In this document: piece after piece, positions 36,924 through 44,534 of the stretch
How the letters are laid out: every line of letters starts with the position of its first letter
Position numbering within the stretch: the first letter of the stretch is position 1
Source: Celeribacter sp. HF31
GTDB lineage: Bacteria; Pseudomonadota; Alphaproteobacteria; Rhodobacterales; Rhodobacteraceae
Assembly (NCBI RefSeq): GCF_011806455.1
Contig: NZ_JAATOT010000007.1
Coordinates: 205,512-269,511 of the forward strand
Reading direction: 5' to 3'
DNA length: 64,000 nucleotides
Notes under the pieces: generated by a model
The model's input: only the letters and a program-made list of their open reading frames with translations
What the model was told of the DNA's origin: nothing
The model's database searches: none
Position numbers and translations under genes: made by a program

Positions 36924-39900
36924 TTTTCCGCCTCAGGTTTGACACCGAACACGATGCAATAGAGCGCGGGCGCGAACAAAAGCGTGATCAACGTGCCCGC
37001 GATGATGCCGCCCATCATGGCATAGGCCATCGGCCCCCAGAACACCTGACGCGAGATCGGGATCAGTGCCAGAGAGGCGGCGGCGGCTGTCAAAAGGATC
37101 GGACGCGCGCGGCTATCGGAGGCCTCAAACACGGCCGCCCAGCGCGATTTGCCCTCGCGGCGCAAATCTTCGATCGCCTGAATGAGAATGATCGAATTGC
37201 GGATCAGGATGCCGAAGAGGGCCAAAACCCCAAGCAGCGCCACGAAGCCCATCGGCGCCCCGGCCGTCAGGAGCGAGGCCACCACACCGATCAGCCCCAA
37301 AGGCGCGACGGCCATAACCACGAACATCAGGCGGAAGCTCTGCACCTGGATCATCGTCAGCGTCAGAATGATCAGCACCATGATCGGCATCACCGCCACG
37401 ATGGGCGCTTGACTGTCGGCGCTGCTTTCCACTGTGCCGCCGACCTCGACCGTATAGCCGCGCGGCAATGTCTCGGCATACTGCGCAACGGCGGGCGCGA
37501 GATCATCGACAATGGTCGCAGGCAGATCGTCATTGGCAATTGCCGCCTTGACGGTGATCACTGGCGCGCGGTCTTCTTGGCGGATCAGCGGCTGTTCGGT
37601 GACCCAATCGAGCGTCGCGATGGAGGACAGCGGGATGGCCACGCCTTGCGTATTGGCGAATTGCAGGTTCTCCAGCGCGGTGAGCGTTTTGCGATCCTCT
37701 TCGGCACCGCGGATTTCGACATTGATCAGATCGCGATTCTGGCGGATCTGGGTCACGGTCGACCCCTCGAACAAGGACGACAGAACGCCCGCCACATCGG
37801 ACTGCGTCAGTCCCAATTGCCGCAAACGCGCCTGATCGAGATCGACCCGCACCACCCGCGTCGGTTCATTCCAATCGAGGGCAATCGCCGTCAGCCTATC
37901 ATCCGCCGCAATCGCCGCCGCAAAGGCGCGGGCATGATCGCGCAACTCGGCATAATCCGGCCCGGAGACGCGATATTGCACCGGCTTGCCGACCGGCGGC
38001 CCCAACTCGAAGGTTTTCGGATAGAATTCCGCCGAGGGCAGCGCCTCGGAATACTCACGGATTTTCGCGATCAATCGATCCCGCGCCTCCAGATCCGGCG
38101 TCATGATCAAAAGCTGGCCGATGTTCGGCCCCGGCGTGAGAGATTCGAGCGTCAAGACGACACGCGGCGCGCCCGTTCCGGCGTAAGACGTCCAAAAGAC
38201 CACTTCGTCCTGATCCTTCAGCCACGTCTCAAAAGTGGCAATGGTGCTGTCGGTCGCGTAGATGCTTGCATTCTGGCGCAGGGTGACATCGACCACGACT
38301 TCGGGGCGATCCGAGCTTGGGAAGAACTGTTGTTCGACCTTGGTCATCCCCACGACAGAGAGGCCGAACACGACGAATGTCAAAAGCACGGTGAGGAATT
38401 TATAGCGCATCGCCAGCCGCAACATGACGTGGAACCGACGCCGCAGCCAGCCTGGCTCGCCGTCATGATGTTTCCAGTTTTTCGGCAGGAAGGTGGCACC
38501 CAAAACGGGGGCAAAAAGCACCGCGACGATCCAGCTCAGCACCAGAGAGATTGCGATCACGTAGAACAGCGTGCGGGTGTATTCGCCCGCCTGCGAGCTG
38601 TTCAGACCGATGGGAATGAACCCTGCCGTGGTGATCAGCGTGCCGGTGAGCATCGGCCAGGCAATCGAGGTCCAGGCATAGGACGCCGCTTTGCGCCGCC
38701 CCTCGCCCAATTCGAGCCGCGAAATCATCGTCTCAATCGCAATCATCGCGTCATCGACCAAAAGGCCCAGCGCGATGATCAAGGCGCCCAGGGAAATCCG
38801 CTGCAACGTGATGCCCAGCATTTCCATGAACACAAAGGTCAGTGCCAGAACGAGGGGGATCGTCAGGCTGACGACAAAGCCCGCGCGCATGCCCAAAGAC
38901 ACGAAACTCACCGCCAAAACGATCACCACCGCTTCGATCAATGCCTTGACGAAATGGCCCACAGAATCGTCCACCACCTTCGGCTGATCGGCGACGTGAT
39001 GCATCTCGATCCCCATCGGCAAAAGCGCGGCCTGCTCCATCATCGTGCGGTCAAGCTCCTCGCCGAAATCGAGGATATTGCCGCCTTCCAGCATGCCGAT
39101 CTTGAGACCGATGGCGGGCTCGCCATTGAAACGGAACAGCTCGCTCGGCGGATCGTCATAGCCCTCGGAAATCTCGCCGACATCCGAAAGCGTGAAGAAA
39201 ATATCGCCCGAGCGCAAAGGCGCCTGGGCCAGCGCTTCGACCGTGTCGAACTGGCCTGAGACACGCAGCAGGATGTTCTCGTCTTGCGTGGAAATCATCC
39301 CCGAAGGCACAATCGCGTTTTGCGCCGACAAGGACGACAGAACCGCACCGGCGTCGAGACCAAAGGCCGCCAGACGACGCGCGGAGAATTCGAGGTGGAC
39401 AACCTGATCGCGGGTGCCGAACAGTTCGACCTTGCCCGCATCATCGAGGCTTTGCACCACATCGCGGATGTCCTCGACATAGTCCTTCACCTCTTCGGGC
39501 CGGAACCCGTCGGAGGTGAAGGCATAGATCGTGCCGAACACATCGCCGAAATCGTCATTGAAGGAAAAGCCTTGAAATTCCGAGGGAAACTCACCGCGAA
39601 TGTCGGACATCATCTGACGCACGCGCGTCCAGGAGGGCGTCACCTCGCGGTTCGGCACATCGTCGCGCAGATCGACATAGACCATGGCGATGCCGGGATA
39701 GGTCACCGAACGCGTGCCATCGAGGCTCGGCAATTCCTGCAACTTGCGTTCGATCCGGTCCGTGACCTGCGTCACCGTCTCCTCGGCCGTTGCCCCCGGC
39801 AAGCTGGCGGAGACGATCATGGTGCGGATGGTGAAGGACGGGTCCTCTTCTCGCCCCAAACGCATGTAGCTCAGAGCGCCGGCCACCACCGCGACAAGCA

Positions 39901-39961
39901 TCATGAACCAGATGAAGGAGCGATGCCCCAGCGCCCAATCGGACAGGTTGAACCCCTTCAT
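36920..39961 (-). CDS. RND efflux transporter, inner-membrane subunit
   Basis: A 1013-residue proton-driven pump of the AcrB/MexF superfamily, closest in style to the heavy RND group with the N-terminus WALGHRSFIWFMM and RLGREEDPSFTIRTM. Twelve helices and two large periplasmic loops fit. The proton-relay region ALGLLVDDAMIAIE (helix 4, about residue 400) has paired Asp residues. The ATG at 39961 overlaps the end of the membrane fusion gene. No outer-membrane factor gene is present, so it probably shares one encoded elsewhere. Confidence 0.95.
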   Translation of the reverse strand: MKGFNLSDWALGHRSFIWFMMLVAVVAGALSYMRLGREEDPSFTIRTMIVSASLPGATAEETVTQVTDRIERKLQELPSLDGTRSVTYPGIAMVYVDLRDDVPNREVTPSWTRVRQMMSDIRGEFPSEFQGFSFNDDFGDVFGTIYAFTSDGFRPEEVKDYVEDIRDVVQSLDDAGKVELFGTRDQVVHLEFSARRLAAFGLDAGAVLSSLSAQNAIVPSGMISTQDENILLRVSGQFDTVEALAQAPLRSGDIFFTLSDVGEISEGYDDPPSELFRFNGEPAIGLKIGMLEGGNILDFGEELDRTMMEQAALLPMGIEMHHVADQPKVVDDSVGHFVKALIEAVVIVLAVSFVSLGMRAGFVVSLTIPLVLALTFVFMEMLGITLQRISLGALIIALGLLVDDAMIAIETMISRLELGEGRRKAASYAWTSIAWPMLTGTLITTAGFIPIGLNSSQAGEYTRTLFYVIAISLVLSWIVAVLFAPVLGATFLPKNWKHHDGEPGWLRRRFHVMLRLAMRYKFLTVLLTFVVFGLSVVGMTKVEQQFFPSSDRPEVVVDVTLRQNASIYATDSTIATFETWLKDQDEVVFWTSYAGTGAPRVVLTLESLTPGPNIGQLLIMTPDLEARDRLIAKIREYSEALPSAEFYPKTFELGPPVGKPVQYRVSGPDYAELRDHARAFAAAIAADDRLTAIALDWNEPTRVVRVDLDQARLRQLGLTQSDVAGVLSSLFEGSTVTQIRQNRDLINVEIRGAEEDRKTLTALENLQFANTQGVAIPLSSIATLDWVTEQPLIRQEDRAPVITVKAAIANDDLPATIVDDLAPAVAQYAETLPRGYTVEVGGTVESSADSQAPIVAVMPIMVLIILTLTMIQVQSFRLMFVVMAVAPLGLIGVVASLLTAGAPMGFVALLGVLALFGILIRNSIILIQAIEDLRREGKSRWAAVFEASDSRARPILLTAAAASLALIPISRQVFWGPMAYAMMGGIIAGTLITLLFAPALYCIVFGVKPEAEK

Positions 39962-41037
39962 TGCAAACGCTCCCCGACCTCTTGGCCGTCTTCCAGTCCG
40001 TGAACCCCGTGGGTGATGATCTCGTCGCCTTCTGCGAGGCCCTCGGTGATCACGATGCGATCCCCGACCTCGGCGCCAAGCGCGACGGGCGTGAAATGCG
40101 CGACCCGCGTGTCGCCCTCTGTGACCACGCGCCAAACGCCCGGTGCCTCAGTCGTCCCGCCAATTGCCGTTTGCGGCAGGGTCATCACGGGCGCTCTGTC
40201 GCTGTTGTAGCTCGCGGTGATCAGGGTGCCGATGCGGTAGTCTTCCGGCGGGTCGATCAGGATCAGACGCAGCCGCCGCGTGTCGAGGCTGGTCTCCGCG
40301 ACCGGTTCGATCACGCTCAGCTCCGCTTCGACGGGCGCCACACCCTCGGCGCGGTGATAGACCGTGAAACGGGCATGCGCCGGGATGATCATGGCAAAGC
40401 TTTCCGCCACATCTATGATCGCCTCGCGCCCCATCGGATCGGCGATTTCCATGACACTCACGCCGGGGCTGACCATCGTGCCCGGCTCGACATTCGTGTT
40501 CAGCACGATGCCGTCACGCGGTGCGATCAGCTGGCCATAGCCTGCGGCCTCGCGCGCGCGGACCAGATCAGCGCGCGCACTGTCGGCCTGAGCCACGGCA
40601 GCGTCGCGGGCAGCGCGCGCCGCTTCGATCTGGGCCGTGGTTGCGACATTGCGGGCCAAAAGCGCCGCGACACGATCGTATTGCGTCTCCGCAAATTCCG
40701 CCTGCGCCTCGGCCGAGGACACTGCAGCTTCGGCCACAGTAACATCCTGCGCCAACGTGATCTGATCGAGCGTCGCGAGCCCCTGCCCCGCCTTGATCCG
40801 ATCCCCCGCTTCGACATTCATCGCGGCCAAACGCCCGCTGGTCTGGAACGCCAAAGCTGCCACATCCTCGCCCCGGATCACGCCGGAGAACTGCCGTTCG
40901 ACGTAAGGATTCGCGGAGACGTATTCAGTGACAACCGGACGCAGGCCTTCGACCACAACCTCGGAGGTTTGAACCGGGCCTGCGGCAAACATGGGAGTGG
41001 CCAGACAAAGGCAAAGGCCCAAAGCGATCCCTCTCAT
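39958..41037 (-). CDS. RND efflux membrane fusion protein (second copy)
   Basis: A 359-residue periplasmic adaptor with a signal peptide (residues 1-19). In order: lipoyl-like half, helical hairpin (about residues 95-165, Ala/Glu/Arg-rich), second lipoyl half (APRDGIVLNTNVEPGTMV) and beta-barrel domain. It overlaps the first fusion-protein gene upstream and the RND gene downstream by four bases each. Confidence 0.93.
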   Translation of the reverse strand: MRGIALGLCLCLATPMFAAGPVQTSEVVVEGLRPVVTEYVSANPYVERQFSGVIRGEDVAALAFQTSGRLAAMNVEAGDRIKAGQGLATLDQITLAQDVTVAEAAVSSAEAQAEFAETQYDRVAALLARNVATTAQIEAARAARDAAVAQADSARADLVRAREAAGYGQLIAPRDGIVLNTNVEPGTMVSPGVSVMEIADPMGREAIIDVAESFAMIIPAHARFTVYHRAEGVAPVEAELSVIEPVAETSLDTRRLRLILIDPPEDYRIGTLITASYNSDRAPVMTLPQTAIGGTTEAPGVWRVVTEGDTRVAHFTPVALGAEVGDRIVITEGLAEGDEIITHGVHGLEDGQEVGERLQ

Positions 41038-42101
41038 TGTGTCGCCTCCATGGTCTGAATTGTGCGCCCGTCATACAAAAGATGCGACCCGGCGCCGACG
41101 ACGAGATCGCCATCTTTCAGGCCCTCAGACAATTCGATTTGCGTGTCGTCATAGCCCGCAATCGTCACGGGCGTCAGGGAGACGGTGAAAGTCTCGGGGT
41201 CGACCAGCCAGACGGCGGGCCCCTCGGCATTGGCGCTCAGAGCAGTCCAGGGCAGCACGATCCGCGTGTCGGTCATGACCGCGGCGCGGCCGGAGATTGA
41301 GGTGCCGATGGGAATGTCTCCGGTCTGATCCAAGGGAATATCGGCACGAATTTCGACCGTGCCGGTGTTGGTCAAAACCGGCAGAACCTCGGTCACCGAG
41401 GCCGTGAAAGGCGGCAGCGGGCCGTTCGGGTCCAACTCGACTTCACGCCCGCGCATCCGCGACAGACCGGCGGCGTCGGGGGCGAAGAAAATGGCTTGTA
41501 ATTCCCCTTCAGGCGCGAGCTGCACCACGGCTTTGCCGGCGGAGACCACCTCTCCCAAATCGACGAAACGATCCGTGACGATGACATCGCGCGCGGCGCG
41601 CAGGACGGTGTCGTCCCTGGCCTGTTCTGCCGTTTCCAAAAGCGCTGCGGCCTGATCTCGCGTGGCCTTCGCGGCCAGATAGCTTTGCTGCGCCTCGTCA
41701 TATTGCGCCTGTGTGCCGACGCCGCGATCCAAAAGGCTCTGGGCACGGCTGCGGGCCTGATCTGCTTGAACAAGCGCGGCCTCTGCCGCATCAAGATTGG
41801 CCTTCGCTGCGTCCAGTTCGGCCACAATATTGGTCGGATCGATCCGGGCGATCACCTCGCCTGCTTTGAAATGCATGCCGGTCTCGGCGTTGAACACGTC
41901 GATCTGACCGCCGCGCCGAAACGACGCCGGAAAGCTGTCTGAGGCCTCGACCGATCCCACCAACCGCAATTCCTGCTCAATGGGATGCGATTGGGCCGTG
42001 ATCACCTCGACGGGCACCGGCGTTTCCGCAAACGCGGAGGCGGGCAGCAACGCCAACGCGAGCCATCCGATTGTTTTGCCGACTGTCTTTCGCGGGGTCA
42101 T
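41034..42101 (-). CDS. RND efflux membrane fusion protein (first copy)
   Basis: A 355-residue adaptor with signal peptide (cleavage near ASAFAE, residue 25), helical hairpin at about residues 95-160, and barrel domains. The ATG at 42101 is chosen over one 25 codons upstream because a good signal peptide then begins at once. It is the first gene of the operon. Two adaptors for one pump, different in sequence, may form a mixed ring. Confidence 0.93.
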   Translation of the reverse strand: MTPRKTVGKTIGWLALALLPASAFAETPVPVEVITAQSHPIEQELRLVGSVEASDSFPASFRRGGQIDVFNAETGMHFKAGEVIARIDPTNIVAELDAAKANLDAAEAALVQADQARSRAQSLLDRGVGTQAQYDEAQQSYLAAKATRDQAAALLETAEQARDDTVLRAARDVIVTDRFVDLGEVVSAGKAVVQLAPEGELQAIFFAPDAAGLSRMRGREVELDPNGPLPPFTASVTEVLPVLTNTGTVEIRADIPLDQTGDIPIGTSISGRAAVMTDTRIVLPWTALSANAEGPAVWLVDPETFTVSLTPVTIAGYDDTQIELSEGLKDGDLVVGAGSHLLYDGRTIQTMEATQ

Positions 42102-42450
42102 GTCCGTCTCCTGACATTTTCGTGGCCACCAGAGAGGGCCGTCGCCTTGGTATGCACTTTGATCCATATCTTTCAAATATTAAAAATGACATTTTCGTCA
42201 ATATTAAACTTGATCGGATTTCTTTTTGTGAACGCGATGCTCTTCGAGATCTTTTAAAATTTCATGTACAGATAAAGTTGACAGAAAAACTAAGGTTTAA
42301 TATCCAGAGGAAAGGACCGAAGCACTTCGGCGAGTCGCGTGGACAGCGCGACATCCTTGGCAAGCAGAGACGAGAAACGTCCAGCCAGTCTTGGTGATTT
42401 TAACAGCGCGATAAACGCACCGCCCTCCCGCGCAAGGCAGGCGGGTCAAT
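42102..42450. other. AT-rich gene-free region between efflux operon and hemP
   Basis: About 350 bases without a supportable gene. It should hold the divergent promoters of the efflux operon and hemP. A dyad TGAC-N6-GTCA (42187-42200), flanked by two AATATT tracts, is a candidate TetR operator. CCGAAG-CA-CTTCGG (42317-42330) lies in the hemP leader, and TTGACA occurs at 42278-42283, but a well-spaced -10 box is not clear. Confidence 0.45.
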
Positions 42451-42651
42451 ATGACTGACGAAAACGACAAGACCTTAGAGGCCTCTGATATGAACGCACA
42501 TGTAACTTCGATGACCGCAGATGCCGGTCAACTTCCCCCCGTCGACGCCCGTAGCCTGATTGCCGATGGCAACACGCGGCTGATCAATCTGGACGGACAG
42601 CTCTACACCCTGCGCATCACCCGTGCCGGAAAGCTGATCCTGACCAAATGA
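42451..42651 (+). CDS. hemP: Hemin uptake protein HemP
   Basis: A 66-residue protein. The conserved HemP core is its C-terminal half: DARSLIADGNTRLI, then LDGQLYTLRITRAGKLILTK-type ending at the stop. The N-terminal 30 residues are variable and polar. HemP genes usually accompany heme receptors and are iron-regulated; in some bacteria HemP activates receptor expression. No heme transport gene is adjacent here. The ATG at 42451 is one of several possible starts. Confidence 0.85.
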   Translation: MTDENDKTLEASDMNAHVTSMTADAGQLPPVDARSLIADGNTRLINLDGQLYTLRITRAGKLILTK

Positions 42652-42691
42652 CAGCGCACACTCTGAAAGCCCCGATGCGCCCCGCATTCGG

Positions 42692-42722
42692 AGAGATGAG
42701 AAGAGCTTTGCGCTTCATCTCT
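42692..42722 (+). terminator. Hairpin downstream of hemP
   Basis: AGAGATGA (42692-42699) pairs with TCATCTCT (42715-42722), 15-base loop, 41 bases after the hemP stop. The tail is TCGATT rather than a T-run, so termination is uncertain. Confidence 0.4.
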
Positions 42723-42764
42723 TCGATTGCGACGCGTGGATAGGGCGCAAAAGCGTCTCCACCT

Positions 42765-43537
42765 GTGATACAGCGCCCCTTATCTGCATTAGTATCATTT
42801 AACGCGACGACCGGCGAAGCGAACTGGCGTCATGATTTCCCGACTGATACCCGCACATGGGTGCGGTGTCGCAGTCTGGCCTATCTCGACACCTCGATCC
42901 CGCTCGAACAGCCGACCGTGGAGGGCGCGACCCCCGTAACCCCGTTCAACCTGCCGGAAGGCGCCTCCTGTGAGAAGTGCATCTATATGAGCACCACCGA
43001 CAACATCATCGACGCGGTGCTCGTGGCCTTGGATGCCGAAGCCGGTGCGCTTTGCCAAGGCTTTGGTGACGCGGGCACGATCGACCTGAAACAGGGGCGG
43101 GGGGACGCACAAGCGCCGCTCTACGCGTTGACTTCTCCGCCGCTTCTGGCAGGCTCCACCATCGTCGTGGGCGGTTGTGTTGCCGACAACGTGGCGCTGG
43201 ATATGCCGGGCGGTGTGATGCGTGGCTTCGACGTGCCGATGCAGCCGGAACTGATCCTTGGTACCAAAGCCGGGCAGATTTTTGTGCTCGTCCGAGCGTC
43301 AGGGCAATCTCTTACCAAAGTCACAGAGATCGACGTCAAACCGGCGAATATTCCCGGGTGAGAAATACGCTCTGAAACAGCCGCTTTCCGTCGGCATGCC
43401 GCAGATCGGAAGCACAAACTCTGACCGAAGCTGACATGTGGGGCGCCACGCCCTTTGATCAACTGATGTGTCGCGTAATCTTCAAAAGTTATCGCGACGA
43501 AGGTCTCTACACCGCGCCGGACACCGATTATGCGACA
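42765..43537 (+). pseudogene. Decayed PQQ-dependent glucose/polyol dehydrogenase (gcd-like)
   Basis: Fragments of a quinoprotein membrane dehydrogenase in the right order but broken. The first frame (42765-43361) contains LVALDAEAGALCQGFGDAG, LYALTSPPLLAG, VADN and GVMRGFDV, then jumps directly to a later part (LILGTKAGQIFVL), so about 100 family residues are missing. It stops after NIPG, but the next family segment (KYALKQPLSVGMPQIG) continues in the +1 frame. A second shift leads to LTEADMWGATPFDQLMCRVIFK and GLYTAPDTD near 43537, where homology ends abruptly. The N-terminal membrane domain and roughly the last 250 residues are absent. This is a dead gene. Confidence 0.85.
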
Positions 43538-43615
43538 GGCGATCTCCCGAGCACAGGGCATTACTACAGCGAAGTGGCCGACTATTTGTCGCCTTCTGTC
43601 GATGCCTTAACCCAT

Positions 43616-43963
43616 ATGGCAGAAAAACTTGACCCGGAACTTTCACAGCGCTTGATCGTGCAGGCGCTCGGAGCCGCAACTGAAGCATTTTTAGACAATC
43701 CACTGGAACCGACCATTCTCATGTCTGCTAGCTTCCTGCACCTAGTTTCTTCCGGCGAAGCTCATGCGAACACAGAAGCCCTCGCCGAATGCTCAGGGGT
43801 TCCGCTAAATGACCTCGCAAGTCTGGCACAACTTCAGATCACTGATCCTGACCCCAATAAGGAAAAAGCAGTGATGACCCGCGAAGAATTTAGTGAAACA
43901 TTCAGATCGTCAAAAATGGAAAAAATGCTGTTTCCAGGTTTGATGGAACGCGACCGGGACTGA
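43616..43963 (+). CDS. Hypothetical protein at the edge of an inserted segment
   Basis: A 115-residue mostly helical, acidic protein that I do not recognise. The open frame extends upstream to 43436, but its first 34 residues are quinoprotein debris, so the true start lies after about 43540; ATG at 43616 is the first Met beyond that junction and has no clear ribosome site. Base composition is more AT-rich than that of the neighbours. A 13-bp inverted repeat follows the stop codon. Confidence 0.45.
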   Translation: MAEKLDPELSQRLIVQALGAATEAFLDNPLEPTILMSASFLHLVSSGEAHANTEALAECSGVPLNDLASLAQLQITDPDPNKEKAVMTREEFSETFRSSKMEKMLFPGLMERDRD

Positions 43964-43968
43964 CGCTT

Positions 43969-44004
43969 AGATATCTCCATCGCTTAAATCTGATGGAGGT
44001 ATCT
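43969..44004 (+). promoter_or_regulatory. Hairpin that sequesters the ribosome site of the HTH gene
   Basis: Arms AGATATCTCCATC (43969-43981) and GATGGAGGTATCT (43992-44004) pair over 13 positions with one G-T wobble, loop of 10. The right arm holds the only good Shine-Dalgarno sequence (GGAGG, 43995-43999) of the next gene and ends at the base before its ATG. It could block translation initiation or act as a weak terminator of the upstream gene. Confidence 0.6.
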
Positions 44005-44214
44005 ATGCGAAACCTAAAAACTGAAAACCTTATGACCCCGCAAGACGTGGCAGGTCGCCTCGGGGTTTCGACCACAACACTCAGCATCTGGCGCTGCACA
44101 AAGCGCTATCCGCTCACTTATTTGAAGGTGAGGCGTTTGGTACGCTACCGGATCTCTGATGTGGAGGCTTTCGAGGTCTCCCGCCTTCAGGAGGTCGCCG
44201 CCAATGACAACTAA
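44005..44214 (+). CDS. AlpA/excisionase-like helix-turn-helix protein
   Basis: A 69-residue DNA-binding protein with a MerR/AlpA-type helix-turn-helix: TPQDVAGRLGVSTTTLSIWR (about residues 10-29) followed by VRRLVRYRISDVEAFE, the wing and helix typical of AlpA and excisionase proteins. The ATG at 44005 is chosen for its GGAGG at a five-base spacing; ATG at 43993 lies inside the hairpin. Such genes control prophages and integrative elements. Confidence 0.8.
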   Translation: MRNLKTENLMTPQDVAGRLGVSTTTLSIWRCTKRYPLTYLKVRRLVRYRISDVEAFEVSRLQEVAANDN

Positions 44215-44534
44215 TGCCCTTCGCAAAGCCCCGCGTTACACCGGCCCGCGCCACATCCAATTTGTCGCGGTGAACATGGCCTGCATGCGCAGCCTCTGGG
44301 GCCACCTGGTTGCCGGATGGCCGTCAGATCGGGCGGGAATGGGTGGCTTTGAACCCCACCCGTAGCGACCGCACCCCCGGATCGTTCAAGATCAATCTGG
44401 ATACGGGTCTCTGGGCGGACTTCGCCACAGAAGACGCGGGTCGCGATCCTGTGAGCCTTTACGCCTATCTCAACGGCCTCTCTCAGCGAGAGGCCGCCAC
44501 GGAGCTTCTAGAACATTGGGGGATGGGCGCATGA
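44204..44534 (+). pseudogene. Primase zinc-ribbon/N-terminal protein, frameshifted
   Basis: Two reading frames together make one recognisable protein. From ATG 44204 the first gives FVAVNMACMRSLWG. At the GGGG run near 44297-44301 the frame must advance by one base, after which ATWLPDGRQIGREWVALNPTR, PGSFKINLDTGLWADFATEDAG and DPVSLYAYLNGLSQREAA continue to the stop at 44534. The latter is the standard N-terminal module of alphaproteobacterial phage-type primases (zinc-ribbon-like region). Either a one-base insertion killed the gene, or a sequencing error or frameshifting site lies in the G run. The stop overlaps the next gene (ATGA). Confidence 0.7.

Noticed and set aside
37409..39259. A 616-codon open frame on the plus strand
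   Set aside because: It lies wholly opposite the RND transporter gene and its product has no membrane segments or known motifs, only Arg/His/Gln-rich shadow sequence.
42765..43361. The 198-residue frame as an intact small protein
   Set aside because: It is only the middle of a PQQ dehydrogenase with an internal deletion, and family sequence continues after its stop in another frame.
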